NCBI GenBank assembly: GCA_947174505.1
Contig: CAMWJF010000004.1
Span: forward strand, 55,512-119,511
Origin: an uncultured Lachnospiraceae bacterium
GTDB lineage: Bacteria; Bacillota; Clostridia; Lachnospirales; Lachnospiraceae
Direction of reading: 5' to 3'
DNA length: 64,000 bases
A model generated the notes under the pieces. It was given only the letters and a program-made list of their open reading frames with translations, searched no databases and was not told the DNA's origin. Shown here piece after piece: positions 24,324 to 32,983 of the stretch (positions within the stretch are counted from its first letter, which is position 1; every line of letters starts with the position of its first letter). The translations under genes were made by a program, and so were the position numbers.

Positions 24324-26330
24324 ATGAGCAGAATACACAGAAGAATTTCCGGGGCCGTTACGGTGTTGACGCTGGCGGCGCTCGTCCTGACAGGATGTAC
24401 ATCGGAGGCCAGCAACATAGGAAGGGCCAAGGATAAAAACGGAAGACCGGATGTGGTGGACACGGGTTTTACGCTTTCCACTGTGGGGAGCTACGATTCT
24501 GCGGATACGGCGGTTGTCCTGTCTACGGATCTGGATAACAAAGCGGTGTCCCTCATCAATATGGATACGGGGAAGCAGTATACCCTCTATTATGATGGGA
24601 CTACTTATGTGAAGGATAAATACGACGGTCCTATGACAATTTCCCAGATCAAAGCGGGGGATGTGGTGGATGTCACTTTCTTAAAGGGTAAGAAAAAGCT
24701 TGCCAGCATCCAGCGTTCCCCGGAGGCCTGGGTGTTTGACGAAGTATGTAATTATGATCTGGCGGGCGCGAACAGGACGGCCAGCATCGGCTCCCAGACC
24801 TACTCCCTGCCTGACGGCGCTGTTGTTTTATCGGAAGGCCGCCGTGTGGAGGCAGGCGAGGTGGTGTCGCAGGATGTGGTCACGATCTCAGGGATTAACC
24901 ATAAGATTTACAGTGTAAACGTGGATAAGGGACACGGGTATCTGCGCCTGAAAAATGACCAGCCTCTTCTCGGCGGCTGGATTGAGGTGGGCAACAGTGT
25001 GATTCGCCCGATTACAGAGGACATGCTTCTCACGGTGCCGGAGGGCAGCTATCAGGTCGTGCTTACCAACAAGAATGTAGGCTGTGTGAAAGAGATAACG
25101 GTGGAGCGCGACAAGGAAGTGGTGCTCGACGTGAGCGATCTGGAAATCGCGGAAGATGCCGTCGGGAAAATTCTCTTCACGGTGGAGCCGGAGAGTGCGA
25201 AGGTCAGCGTGGACGGTAAGCCTGTGGATATCAGTAAGGCTGTAGAGCTAAAGTACGGGATTCACCAGATACAGGCGGAGGCGAACGGTTACGACACGCT
25301 GACCAAGCATATTCAGGTAGGATCAGAGTATGCGACCATTTCCTTTAAGCTGGAGGAGAGCCGTAAGAACGACAGTGAAAATTCCGTCAGCGGCAATACG
25401 ACGACTTCTGACCGGACTCCATGGGCGGATACATTGGAGACTTCCAGGGAAAATAAACCAAGCGTCAGTGACAATACCACCTCCAGCGTAAGTGGCAATG
25501 CATTGGGAAGCTCCAACAATAATAAGGTGTACGTTGATTCCCCGAAGGGCGTTGAGGTATATCTGGACGGGAATTATGTGGGCATTGCGCCCGTCAGGTT
25601 CACAAAGACCGCGGGCAGACATGAGATTACCCTGAAAAAGAGCGGTTATAAGACGAAGACTTACACCATCTATCTGGAAAATAACAAACAGGATGAAACC
25701 TATTCCTTCTCCGCACTGGAAAAGGAAAGCAGCGGCAACAATAATAACAGCGATGGTAACAATTCCAACGGAGGTACGGTTGGGGATACGGATCCGCCGC
25801 CGCTTACCGGGAAGGTAAGCTTTACGGTGTCACCCGAAGATGCCAAAGTCAGCGTAGACGGAAAGGAAGTGGATATCAGTGAGCCGTTGGAGTTAGATTT
25901 TGGCGTACATAAGATTATTGTCTCGGCAGACGGCTATGAGACTTTGACTGAGGAAATTGAGCTGGAGGCGGAGAGTGCGGAGTACTCCTTTACGCTGAGG
26001 GAGAGTCAGGAGCCTGATCAGCCGGAGCCGGGAAACCCGGATGACAAAGATCCAGCGAACCCTCCTGGGGAAGATACCGAAACACCTGTGAATCCGGCTC
26101 CCGAGAACCCGGATAAACCCACAAACCCGACAAATCCCGACGAAGGACAGGATAATACAGGCAGCGGTGACCAGAATGGCGATGACCAAACCGGCACAGA
26201 TGGCAGTGGAACGGAAAGCGGCGGCAGCACCGAAACAGGCGGTACACAGGATGGGCTGACTACGGAAAAAGTGGAGATCACCAAGGAAGCCCACCCGATC
26301 CGCAAGTGGTTTTCGTCACTATTTAAGTAA
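24324..26330 (+). CDS. PEGA-domain lipoprotein
   Basis: Surface lipoprotein: signal peptide with lipobox LVLTGC, Cys25. About 30-270 is a beta-rich region of unknown family. Three PEGA repeats follow: about 280-345 (KILFTVEPESAKVSVDGKPV), about 395-455 (YVDSPKGVEVYLDGNYVG) and about 490-555 (VSFTVSPEDAKVSVDGKEV). PEGA domains are compact beta folds of bacterial surface proteins. Linkers are rich in Asn/Ser, and the tail is Pro/Asn/Gly/Thr-rich, ending with a basic amphipathic HPIRKWFSSLFK. The first and third repeats are closely alike, suggesting internal duplication. ATG 24324 follows GGAGG by 6 bases. Function unknown; cell-wall association is inferred. Confidence 0.85.
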   Translation: MSRIHRRISGAVTVLTLAALVLTGCTSEASNIGRAKDKNGRPDVVDTGFTLSTVGSYDSADTAVVLSTDLDNKAVSLINMDTGKQYTLYYDGTTYVKDKYDGPMTISQIKAGDVVDVTFLKGKKKLASIQRSPEAWVFDEVCNYDLAGANRTASIGSQTYSLPDGAVVLSEGRRVEAGEVVSQDVVTISGINHKIYSVNVDKGHGYLRLKNDQPLLGGWIEVGNSVIRPITEDMLLTVPEGSYQVVLTNKNVGCVKEITVERDKEVVLDVSDLEIAEDAVGKILFTVEPESAKVSVDGKPVDISKAVELKYGIHQIQAEANGYDTLTKHIQVGSEYATISFKLEESRKNDSENSVSGNTTTSDRTPWADTLETSRENKPSVSDNTTSSVSGNALGSSNNNKVYVDSPKGVEVYLDGNYVGIAPVRFTKTAGRHEITLKKSGYKTKTYTIYLENNKQDETYSFSALEKESSGNNNNSDGNNSNGGTVGDTDPPPLTGKVSFTVSPEDAKVSVDGKEVDISEPLELDFGVHKIIVSADGYETLTEEIELEAESAEYSFTLRESQEPDQPEPGNPDDKDPANPPGEDTETPVNPAPENPDKPTNPTNPDEGQDNTGSGDQNGDDQTGTDGSGTESGGSTETGGTQDGLTTEKVEITKEAHPIRKWFSSLFK

Positions 26331-26418
26331 TTGATTATATGACAATCATATAGACAGCGTCCGATTTGGGGATATGTGTCCTTAGTCGGGCGCTAGTTCA
26401 TTAATGAAATTTGATGTA

Positions 26419-26447
26419 TTGCTATTGTACGCACATATTGGTATAAT
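26419..26447 (+). promoter_or_regulatory. sigma-A promoter of toxin-antitoxin pair 2
   Basis: TTGCTA (26419-26424), 17-bp spacer, TATAAT (26442-26447), 43 bases before the antitoxin ATG. Confidence 0.7.
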
Positions 26448-26490
26448 ATTTTATGAAGAAGGGACAATAAGCTTTAAAGGAGAGAGTACC

Positions 26491-26799
26491 ATGGCAACAA
26501 AATCAGCTAATTTATATGCAAGAATAGAGCCGGAAGTGAAAGAACAGGCAGAAAGCATATTGTCAGCACTCGGAATTCCGGCTTCCAACGCGATCAACAT
26601 GTTTTATAAACAGATTATTTTAAACAGAGGGCTACCATTTGAAGTGAAGATACCTATGACAGAACCCATTAACGTGAAACGGTTGAGTGAAGACGAACTG
26701 AATGCGGAATTAGAGAAAGGATACGCAGATATGAAAGCAGGAAAATCGAAATCTGCAAAAGAAGTATTTGCTAATATGCGCAAAGATTATAAAATATGA
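26491..26799 (+). CDS. type II antitoxin, RelB/DinJ family
   Basis: Ribbon-helix-helix antitoxin. MATKSANLYARIEPEVKEQAESILSALGIPASNAINMFYKQI is the RelB/DinJ signature; the C-terminal part (SEDELNAELEKGYADMKAGK) is the toxin-binding tail. Track start 26404 is rejected because ATG 26491 follows AAAGGAGAG (102 residues). Its stop overlaps the toxin ATG (ATGA at 26796). Confidence 0.92.
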   Translation: MATKSANLYARIEPEVKEQAESILSALGIPASNAINMFYKQIILNRGLPFEVKIPMTEPINVKRLSEDELNAELEKGYADMKAGKSKSAKEVFANMRKDYKI

Positions 26800-27107
26800 T
26801 TTATGAGGTTATTGTCACAGAACAGGCAGAGGAGGATTTAAGAGGAATATATGAATATATTGCCTTTGAATTACTTTCGCCGGATCATGCAGATGGACAA
26901 CTTAATCGCTTAGAAGAGGGTATTACAGGCCTGAATGAATTCCCGGAAAAATTTAGACTTTATGAAAAAGAACCTTGGAACAGTAGGGGATTAAGAGTTA
27001 TGCCTGTTGATAACTATCAGATTTTTTATATTTCGGATAAGGCAAAACAAACTGTAACTATAGTGCGGGTGATATATGCAGGCCGGGATATAGAAAATCA
27101 ACTTTAA
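26796..27107 (+). CDS. type II toxin, RelE/ParE superfamily
   Basis: 103 residues with the plasmid-stabilisation fold: YEVIVTEQAEEDLRGIYEYIAFEL at the N-terminus and GLRVMPVDNYQIFYISDKAKQTVTIVRVIYAGRDI at the C-terminus. The VDNYQIFY and VRVIYAGRD blocks are those of RelE/ParE toxins paired with RelB/DinJ antitoxins. Translationally coupled to the antitoxin. It lies between the PEGA gene and mazG, unrelated to the first toxin-antitoxin pair in antitoxin type. Confidence 0.9.
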   Translation: MIYEVIVTEQAEEDLRGIYEYIAFELLSPDHADGQLNRLEEGITGLNEFPEKFRLYEKEPWNSRGLRVMPVDNYQIFYISDKAKQTVTIVRVIYAGRDIENQL

Positions 27108-27147
27108 ATGAATTGGAAAAAGTCATAAAAAAGGTGAAGGAGTACAC

Positions 27148-27852
27148 ATGTCTGAAAAACAATACACTTACGAGGAATTTCTGGAAATTATAGCTACACT
27201 TCGCAGCGAGAACGGCTGCCCTTGGGATAAGGTGCAGACCCATGAGAGCTTAAAACCCTGTATGATGGAGGAGGCGGCTGAGCTGCTTGCCTCTATCCGC
27301 ATTTATAATAAGACCGGAAATCCCGAAAATATGATAGAGGAGCTGGGCGATGTTCTTCTACAGGTCGTTATGCATGCGCAGATTGCTTCCGAGGAGGGCC
27401 TTTTTACCATGAAGGACGTGGTAAACGAGATCAGCCGTAAAATGGTGCGGCGGCATCCCCATGTTTTCGGCGCGGGGAATGCGGATACCCCCGATGAAGT
27501 GCTTGTAAACTGGGAGGAAATCAAAAAGGAAGAAAAAAAGGATAAAGAATGGGTAGAATCGCCTTTAAAGGATATACCGAAGGAACTCCCTTCATTGACC
27601 AGAGCAGTTAAGGTTTTAAAGAAAATAGATAAGCATTATGAAAAGGGGAATACTTTTGAGCAGGATACCGCCGCCATCTGCGAGCTGGCGGAAGCTTTAA
27701 AGAATTGTGGACCGCAGGAGGACAACATGAAGATAGAGACGCTTTTATCCGATATGCTTCTGCGGATCAGCGATGTGGCCAGAATTGCGAAGATCCCGCA
27801 GGAACAGGCATTAGCGGACCGAATAGATGATTTAATCGAGAAATACGAATAA
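27148..27852 (+). CDS. mazG: nucleoside triphosphate pyrophosphohydrolase
   Basis: House-cleaning enzyme that hydrolyses NTPs, including non-canonical ones, to NMP and PPi. The first MazG domain carries CPWDKVQTHESLKPCMMEEAAEL and EELGDVLLQVVMHAQIA (the ExxE-ExxD metal site), followed by KMVRRHPHVFG. A shorter second domain follows (about 150-234) without a complete EExxE motif, so only the first site looks active. 234 residues, slightly short. GAAGGAG precedes ATG. Start of the conserved mazG-hup-rqcP order. Confidence 0.95.
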   Translation: MSEKQYTYEEFLEIIATLRSENGCPWDKVQTHESLKPCMMEEAAELLASIRIYNKTGNPENMIEELGDVLLQVVMHAQIASEEGLFTMKDVVNEISRKMVRRHPHVFGAGNADTPDEVLVNWEEIKKEEKKDKEWVESPLKDIPKELPSLTRAVKVLKKIDKHYEKGNTFEQDTAAICELAEALKNCGPQEDNMKIETLLSDMLLRISDVARIAKIPQEQALADRIDDLIEKYE

Positions 27853-27921
27853 ATTTTCTGAAAATATGATATGAATTTATAAATATAGGCCTAACAGTGC
27901 AAACCAATTCCCGATAAACCC

Positions 27922-27950
27922 GAAAAATGCCGTAAAAAAGGCATTTTTTC
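27922..27950 (+). terminator. terminator of mazG
   Basis: Stem AAAAATGCC/GGCATTTTT with a T-run, directly before the hup promoter. Confidence 0.8.
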
Positions 27951-27979
27951 CTTGACATGCCGGGTAAAAGCAGATATAA
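27951..27979 (+). promoter_or_regulatory. hup promoter
   Basis: TTGACA (27951-27956), 17-bp spacer, TATAAA (27974-27979), about 70 bases before the hup ATG. Consensus quality fits an abundant protein. Confidence 0.85.
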
Positions 27980-28048
27980 ATATGTATAGACGGTTTCCAA
28001 GGGAAGCTAAAAAATAATACGATAACTCATTTAAGAGGAGGAGTTCAA

Positions 28049-28324
28049 ATGAACAAAACAGAGTTAGTAGCAGCAATGGCTGATCAGGCAGGCTTATCTA
28101 AGAAAGATGCGGAGAAGGCTTTAAAGGCATTCACGGACGTGGTTGCTGACGAGCTGAAGAAGGACGGCAAGGTGCAGTTAGTCGGTTTCGGCACTTTCGA
28201 AGTTTCCAAGAGAGCAGCCAGAGAGGGTAGAAATCCTCAGAGCGGCGCTGTTATGAAGATTGCAGCATCCAAGGCTCCTAAGTTTAAGGCTGGTAAGGCT
28301 TTAAAGGATATGCTCAACGCATAA
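28049..28324 (+). CDS. hup: HU-type DNA-binding protein
   Basis: Nucleoid protein that bends DNA as a dimer. MNKTELVAAMADQAGLSKKDAEKALKAFTDVVADEL and the arm GRNPQSGAVMKIAASKAPKFKAGKALKD are the complete HU sequence, 91 residues. AGAGGAGG 8 bases before ATG and a consensus promoter point to strong expression. Own terminator at 28341. Confidence 0.97.
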   Translation: MNKTELVAAMADQAGLSKKDAEKALKAFTDVVADELKKDGKVQLVGFGTFEVSKRAAREGRNPQSGAVMKIAASKAPKFKAGKALKDMLNA

Positions 28325-28340
28325 TAGAATTTTCGGAGAC

Positions 28341-28380
28341 AGACCAGGCCTGTATGCACTGCATACGGGTCTTTCTTTAT
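28341..28380 (+). terminator. terminator of hup
   Basis: Stem AGACC...CTGTATGC ACT GCATACGGGTCT followed by TTCTTTAT. Confidence 0.7.
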
Positions 28381-28450
28381 TCTAATTAAGAAATTGCGAC
28401 AGTGTCTGAATCGTCGCTGCCGAGCGACGATTTTTTGTAGGAGGTATAAA

Positions 28451-28693
28451 ATGCGACTGGACAAATATTTAAAGGTATCAAGGCTGATCAAACGCCGTAC
28501 GGTGGCCAACGAGGCCTGCGATGCGGGCAGGGTTCTAATTAACGACAGACCCGCGAAAGCATCCGCCAATGTAAAGGCGGGAGATGTTATAACGATACAG
28601 TTCGGCAATAAAGAGGTAAAGGTAGAGGTTCTCGATGTGCAGGAGACTGTGCGCAAGGAGGAGGCAAAAGAGCTGTTCCGTTATCTCACATAG
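28451..28693 (+). CDS. rqcP: S4-domain RNA-binding protein (RqcP/YabO)
   Basis: 80-residue S4 protein: MRLDKYLKVSRLIKRRTVANEACDAGRVLINDRPAKASANVKAGD. In Bacillus the orthologue RqcP works with RqcH in ribosome quality control of stalled 50S peptides. Track start 28394 is replaced by ATG 28451, 7 bases after AGGAGG. The setting between hup and yabP is the same as in other Firmicutes, which supports orthology. Confidence 0.93.
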   Translation: MRLDKYLKVSRLIKRRTVANEACDAGRVLINDRPAKASANVKAGDVITIQFGNKEVKVEVLDVQETVRKEEAKELFRYLT

Positions 28694-28770
28694 TTCGCGA
28701 AGGAGACATATTTTTGAAAGAGGAGACATACACTGAACCAGTACCATAATTATGGTATAGGAGGGCGTGT

Positions 28771-29061
28771 ATGGAAGATCTGAATAATGGTGGTAAACGG
28801 CCGCATAAGCTGATGCTTACGGGCAGAAGAACCTGTGCGCTGACAGGTGTAAACGATGTGCTTTCCTTTGATGTGAATGAGATTTTACTGGAAACAGAGC
28901 AGGGAATGCTGATGATAAGGGGCGGGGAGCTGCATGTCAGCAGGCTTTCCCTGGATAAAGGAGAAGTAGATATCGACGGGCGGATTGACAGCTTTACCTA
29001 TTCGGAAACCGCAGGGTATGGGGCAAAAGGCGAGTCCCTGCTGGCGAGACTGTTTAAATAG
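28771..29061 (+). CDS. yabP: sporulation protein YabP
   Basis: 96 residues; KLMLTGRRTCALTGVNDVLSFDVNEILLETEQGMLMIRGGELHVSRLSLDKGEVDIDGRID is the YabP/YqfC beta-rich family. Expressed in the mother cell in Bacillus and needed for efficient sporulation; molecular role unknown. AGGAGGG before ATG. Its neighbour yabQ follows by 30 bases. Confidence 0.93.
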   Translation: MEDLNNGGKRPHKLMLTGRRTCALTGVNDVLSFDVNEILLETEQGMLMIRGGELHVSRLSLDKGEVDIDGRIDSFTYSETAGYGAKGESLLARLFK

Positions 29062-29090
29062 CGCGGAATCAAGGGGGTAATGCGTAAAAT

Positions 29091-29579
29091 ATGAGCCAGG
29101 AGATCGTGCAGGAGCTTACTTTTTTTACACATTCCGTCATTATGGGGCTGGTCATCACCTTTATCTATGACTGGATCCGTGTGCTTCGCAGGCTTTTTAA
29201 GCATGGGACGGTCTTACTGTCGGTGGAAGACTTTTTATTCTGGCTGGCCTGCGGGATCGGCGTTTTCTATATGCTCTACAGGGAGAACAATGGGACGCTC
29301 CGGTGGTTCGCGGTTCTCGGCGCCACAGTCGGTATGTTTTTTTACAAGCTGGTTGTCAGGGACGCGTTTGTAAATGTTATGTCAACGTGTCTACACAAGA
29401 TCATGTGGTCAGTTTTTCGCCTCCTACAAATTGTGCTAAAACCCCTGAAAAGCCTGATTTATGCGGGGAAAACGTTTGTTCTTTGCCTTGGAAGAAAATT
29501 GAAAAAGTGTAAAGAATTTATTAAAAAACGGTTGACGGGTTTTAGGAAAACCATTAGAATGGTTTTATGTAAACGCTAA
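29091..29579 (+). CDS. yabQ: spore cortex biosynthesis protein YabQ
   Basis: Membrane protein needed for cortex formation in Bacillus. Here four hydrophobic segments (about 10-27, 45-62, 68-90, 100-122) are followed by a basic tail (GRKLKKCKEFIKKRLTGFRKTIRM). 162 residues, somewhat shorter than the Bacillus protein. EELTFFTHSVIMGLVITFIYDWIRVLRR is the family start. Position between yabP and divIC confirms identity. Confidence 0.9.
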   Translation: MSQEIVQELTFFTHSVIMGLVITFIYDWIRVLRRLFKHGTVLLSVEDFLFWLACGIGVFYMLYRENNGTLRWFAVLGATVGMFFYKLVVRDAFVNVMSTCLHKIMWSVFRLLQIVLKPLKSLIYAGKTFVLCLGRKLKKCKEFIKKRLTGFRKTIRMVLCKR

Positions 29580-29605
29580 AATTGGGGAGGGGAAAGCTTC
29601 GGGGC

Positions 29606-29911
29606 ATGGCAAGAAAAGCAGCATATCGTAAAAGACGTCAGAACAGGCTGGCCATGCTTTTGGTTACTACCGTAGTATTGATGATGATGCTCGTAGTCAC
29701 TTTTAAAAGTGTGGAGCTGCGGGAGAAGCGCCAATTTTACATGGATAGGGAAGAAGCGCTGCTCCGGGAAATAGAAGCGGAAGAAGCAAGATCCGCGGAA
29801 ATTGAAGAGTATGGAAAGTATACACAGACTAAGAAATTCGTCGAGGAAGTGGCGAAGGAGAAGCTGGGTCTGGTGTATGAGGGTGAAATTATTTTTAAAG
29901 ATGAGAAGTAA
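29606..29911 (+). CDS. divIC: septum formation initiator, DivIC/FtsB-like
   Basis: Bitopic division protein: short basic cytosolic head, one membrane helix (LAMLLVTTVVLMMMLVVTF), then a coiled coil (REALLREIEAEEARSAEIEEYGKY) and a C-terminal head with EEVAKEKLGLVYEGEIIF. It joins the FtsL/DivIB complex at the septum. TTG 29582 lies upstream of the GGAGGGG site, so ATG 29606 is used (101 residues). Closed by a perfect 13-bp hairpin terminator. Confidence 0.9.
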   Translation: MARKAAYRKRRQNRLAMLLVTTVVLMMMLVVTFKSVELREKRQFYMDREEALLREIEAEEARSAEIEEYGKYTQTKKFVEEVAKEKLGLVYEGEIIFKDEK

Positions 29912-29952
29912 ATACAGTTATTTATACAGTTGCAAATAAATCAGTTTTTTGG

Positions 29953-29985
29953 CGAGTAGGGGAAAATTTCCCCTACTCGATTTTT
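29953..29985 (+). terminator. terminator after divIC
   Basis: 13-bp perfect stem CGAGTAGGGGAAA/TTTCCCCTACTCG with a single-base loop, then ATTTTT. Separates divIC from the spoIIE-like gene. Confidence 0.9.
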
Positions 29986-30087
29986 GGAATAAAACACATC
30001 AACTTTTCATATATATGTGTAAGGCGGGTTTTGCAGGCTTTTTTGCTTCTCCCGGACAGGCAGTATTGACGTATATGGAGGCGGTGT

Positions 30088-31323
30088 GTGATGAAAAGAC
30101 GGACAAGCTTAAAGGATGACAACAGAATAGATATCATACCGGAGTACGGAAGACAGAAGCTGTTGGCTTATGCGGAATCTTTCCGGGATCTGGCGGATTT
30201 GTTTGAAGATATTCAGACGAAGGACGAGCCTTCCGGGGAAGGGTCTGCGGACAGGCAGGAATATCTTTGCAGGCGGCGTCTGCAGGAAAGTCAGGGACTT
30301 CTTGCGGAACACCTGAAGGAGATGGCGCATATTCTGGCAGTGACAGCCAGAGAAACATACCGCTGCCGCCCCATGGGGGAACGGCGGCATAAGCAGATGA
30401 CGGCCCTGCTTCGGGAGTCCGGCATTATGCTGAAGGATTTTCTGGAGCTGGAGCATGAGGACGGCCATCGGGAGATCAGCCTTGAGATGAGGCAGGTTGG
30501 CGGAAGGTGTGCGCGTTTCGGGGACATGGAGTATATTTCTACGGAGGATGTGGCGGATTATATATCGGTGGCTCTGAACCGCAGGCTTTGTGCAGCGAAA
30601 AATACGCCCGGCTATCTTGCGGCAGAATATCATACTTATTATTTTCTGGAGGAGCCGCCTTATCATTTGCTGACGGGTTTTGCCAAGGCGGTGAAAGAAA
30701 CGGAAAAGGTGTCAGGGGACAGCTACTCCTTTTTTGAATCGGACACGGGAAGGCTTCTGGTACTGCTTTCGGACGGGGTTGGATCCGGGGAAGAAGCCGG
30801 CCGGGAGTCCGGCCGGGTGATTGAGATGATGGAACGCCTTCTGGAGGCGGGATTCGGCAAGGAGCCTGCGGTGCAGATGGTAAATGGGGCAATGGCGGCG
30901 GTAGGACAGGAGCAGGTTATGTCCACACTGGATGTCTGTGATATTGACCTTTATACGGGGAATTGTGAGTTTGTGAAGATGGGGGCGGCCAGCACCTATA
31001 TTAAAAGAGGGCGGCTGGTGGACAGGCTTTCCTCGAGAAATCTGCCGCTGGGGGTTTTCTGGCAGATGACGCCGGAAATACAGACTCGGACGCTGCAGAG
31101 CGGAGACTATGTGATTATGCTTTCGGACGGGGTGCTTGACGCGCTCTCGGAAGGCATCGGCGAGGAGGCGCTGCCGGAAATTATAGGCAGGATAGAATAC
31201 AGCAATCCTGGGGAAATCGCGAACCAGATCCTGGCTTGTGCGATCGGACAGAGCCGGGGGCGGATTCGGGATGATATGACAGTGCTTGTGACGGGAATCT
31301 GGGATCAGGAGGGATCCCTTTAG
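30088..31323 (+). CDS. SpoIIE-type PP2C phosphatase without membrane domain
   Basis: The C-terminal half (about 190-405) is a SpoIIE-family PP2C phosphatase with metal-site motifs VSGDSYSF, LLSDGVGSGEEAG, VIMLSDGVLDAL and IRDDMTVLV. In Bacillus, SpoIIE (827 residues, ten membrane helices) dephosphorylates SpoIIAA to activate sigma-F. Here only 411 residues remain and no membrane helix is seen; the N-terminal 190 are soluble, helical and rich in Cys/Arg. It sits exactly at the spoIIE place before tilS, so it is probably the positional orthologue. Start GTG 30088 or ATG 30091, both after GGAGG. Confidence 0.85.
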   Translation: MMKRRTSLKDDNRIDIIPEYGRQKLLAYAESFRDLADLFEDIQTKDEPSGEGSADRQEYLCRRRLQESQGLLAEHLKEMAHILAVTARETYRCRPMGERRHKQMTALLRESGIMLKDFLELEHEDGHREISLEMRQVGGRCARFGDMEYISTEDVADYISVALNRRLCAAKNTPGYLAAEYHTYYFLEEPPYHLLTGFAKAVKETEKVSGDSYSFFESDTGRLLVLLSDGVGSGEEAGRESGRVIEMMERLLEAGFGKEPAVQMVNGAMAAVGQEQVMSTLDVCDIDLYTGNCEFVKMGAASTYIKRGRLVDRLSSRNLPLGVFWQMTPEIQTRTLQSGDYVIMLSDGVLDALSEGIGEEALPEIIGRIEYSNPGEIANQILACAIGQSRGRIRDDMTVLVTGIWDQEGSL

Positions 31324-31348
31324 AAAACGGCAGACGGACAGGCGAAGG

Positions 31349-32983
31349 ATGAAGAAAAAACTTTATGAAGAAGTAAAACAGTATATGAATGTCCAAGGCA
31401 TGGCGGAGCCGGGAGACTGCATTGCAGCCGGTGTCTCCGGCGGCGCGGATTCGGTCTGTATGCTGCATCTGCTGGTGCGGCTGCGAAAGGAGATCCCTTT
31501 CCGGCTGGCGGTGGTGCATGTGAATCACGGATTGCGTGCGGAGGCCGGGGAGGACGCCGCCTATGTGGAAAAGCTGTGCGGACAGTGGGGGGTTCCCTTT
31601 TATCTGCGGGAAGTGGATATGGCAGGCTGCGCGGCGTCGCACGGGCTGTCGCCGGAGGAGGCAGGGCGCCTGCTCCGTTATCAGGCATTTCAGGAGGTGC
31701 TTGGGGAAATCGGGGCCGGGGACAGGGGCAGGATCGCGGTGGCGCATAATGCGGACGACAGGGCGGAAACCATGCTTTTTCATATGTTCCGGGGCAGCGG
31801 TTTAAAGGGACTTTCGTCGATTCGGCCGGTCAGGGAATCGGTCATCCGGCCTCTTTTATGTGTGGGTCGGGAGCAGATTGAGGCCTACCTGGCGGCGGAA
31901 GGACTTGACTGGCGGGAGGATGCAACCAACGGGGAGGACATTTATGCCCGCAACAAAATCAGGCACCACATACTGCCTTATGCACAGCGGGAGATCTGCG
32001 GCGGGGCGGTTTCACATATGGGCGAGCTGGCGGATATTCTGGCGGAGACGGAAAACTATCTGGCGCGGGAGACGGAAAAGCTCTATGACGCCTGCGTGCA
32101 GGAGGATGTGGAGAGAAAATCCGGTGCAAATAACGCTGCGGAAGTGAGCGGAGAAACAGGAAATCTGTACGGAGAAATAAAGATAGGACTGGCCGGGTTC
32201 CGAACAGAGGATGTGGTGATGCGAAAGCGCATACTTCTGCGTGCGCTGGAAAGGATGACGCCCTATCGGAAGGACATTACCGCGCGTCATGTCGCGGGAC
32301 TGCTGGAGCTTACAGAGAAAGACGGCAGCAAGGAGCTTTTTCTCCCGTACGGGATCAGAGCCATTAAGGAATATGACACGCTGTTCCTGCGGCGGAGCGG
32401 GGAATCGGCGCATGGTGCAGTGAGGATGGCAGAGGAAAAAGAGAGCGGTCTGGGGCAGCAGGCGTATAGCGGCAGCCAGACGGCGGTGCGTGGGAGGCTG
32501 CCGGAGATTTGTATTGCGGAGTCTGTGCCTGCTCCCGGCGTTCCTGTTGAGCTTCCTGTGCCGGATACAGGCGTCTTTACATTTATTCTGTGGGAGTCTG
32601 CGTTTCTTCCGGCAGCGTCTTTTTTCTACAGAAAGGAGCAAAATATTCCCGAAAATAGATATACGAAATGGTTTGATTATGATAAAATAACTACGTCTTT
32701 ACTCCTGCGGACCAGAAGGCCGGGAGATTATCTTACGATAGACGAAGCACTTCATACCCAGTCTGTAAAGCAGTACATGATCAATGAAAAAATCCCAAAA
32801 GCGAAACGGGACAGCATGTATCTGCTGGCGGACGGCGCCCATATTCTCTGGGTGCCCGGGCACCGTGTAAGCAGACAGTACCGGGTGGAGAAAAATACGA
32901 GACGTATTCTGGAGGTACGTCTAAGAGGAGGAAACGATGGCGGAACGAATAGAGGTATTGTTGACGGAGGAGGAAGTCGATAA
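31349..32983 (+). CDS. tilS: tRNA(Ile)-lysidine synthase
   Basis: Converts C34 of tRNA-Ile(CAT) to lysidine with ATP and lysine. PP-loop SGGADS at 30-35, HVNHGLRAEAGEDAAYVE, and AHNADDRAETMLFHMFRGSGLKGLSSI. The C-terminal TilS domain (RTRRPGDYLTIDEALHTQSVKQYMINEKIPKAKRD) and the final substrate-binding part (ADGAHILWVPGHRVSRQYRV) are complete. 544 residues, on the long side because of an insertion of about 60 residues near 350-410. Ends 47 bases inside hpt, a long overlap. Confidence 0.95.
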   Translation: MKKKLYEEVKQYMNVQGMAEPGDCIAAGVSGGADSVCMLHLLVRLRKEIPFRLAVVHVNHGLRAEAGEDAAYVEKLCGQWGVPFYLREVDMAGCAASHGLSPEEAGRLLRYQAFQEVLGEIGAGDRGRIAVAHNADDRAETMLFHMFRGSGLKGLSSIRPVRESVIRPLLCVGREQIEAYLAAEGLDWREDATNGEDIYARNKIRHHILPYAQREICGGAVSHMGELADILAETENYLARETEKLYDACVQEDVERKSGANNAAEVSGETGNLYGEIKIGLAGFRTEDVVMRKRILLRALERMTPYRKDITARHVAGLLELTEKDGSKELFLPYGIRAIKEYDTLFLRRSGESAHGAVRMAEEKESGLGQQAYSGSQTAVRGRLPEICIAESVPAPGVPVELPVPDTGVFTFILWESAFLPAASFFYRKEQNIPENRYTKWFDYDKITTSLLLRTRRPGDYLTIDEALHTQSVKQYMINEKIPKAKRDSMYLLADGAHILWVPGHRVSRQYRVEKNTRRILEVRLRGGNDGGTNRGIVDGGGSR

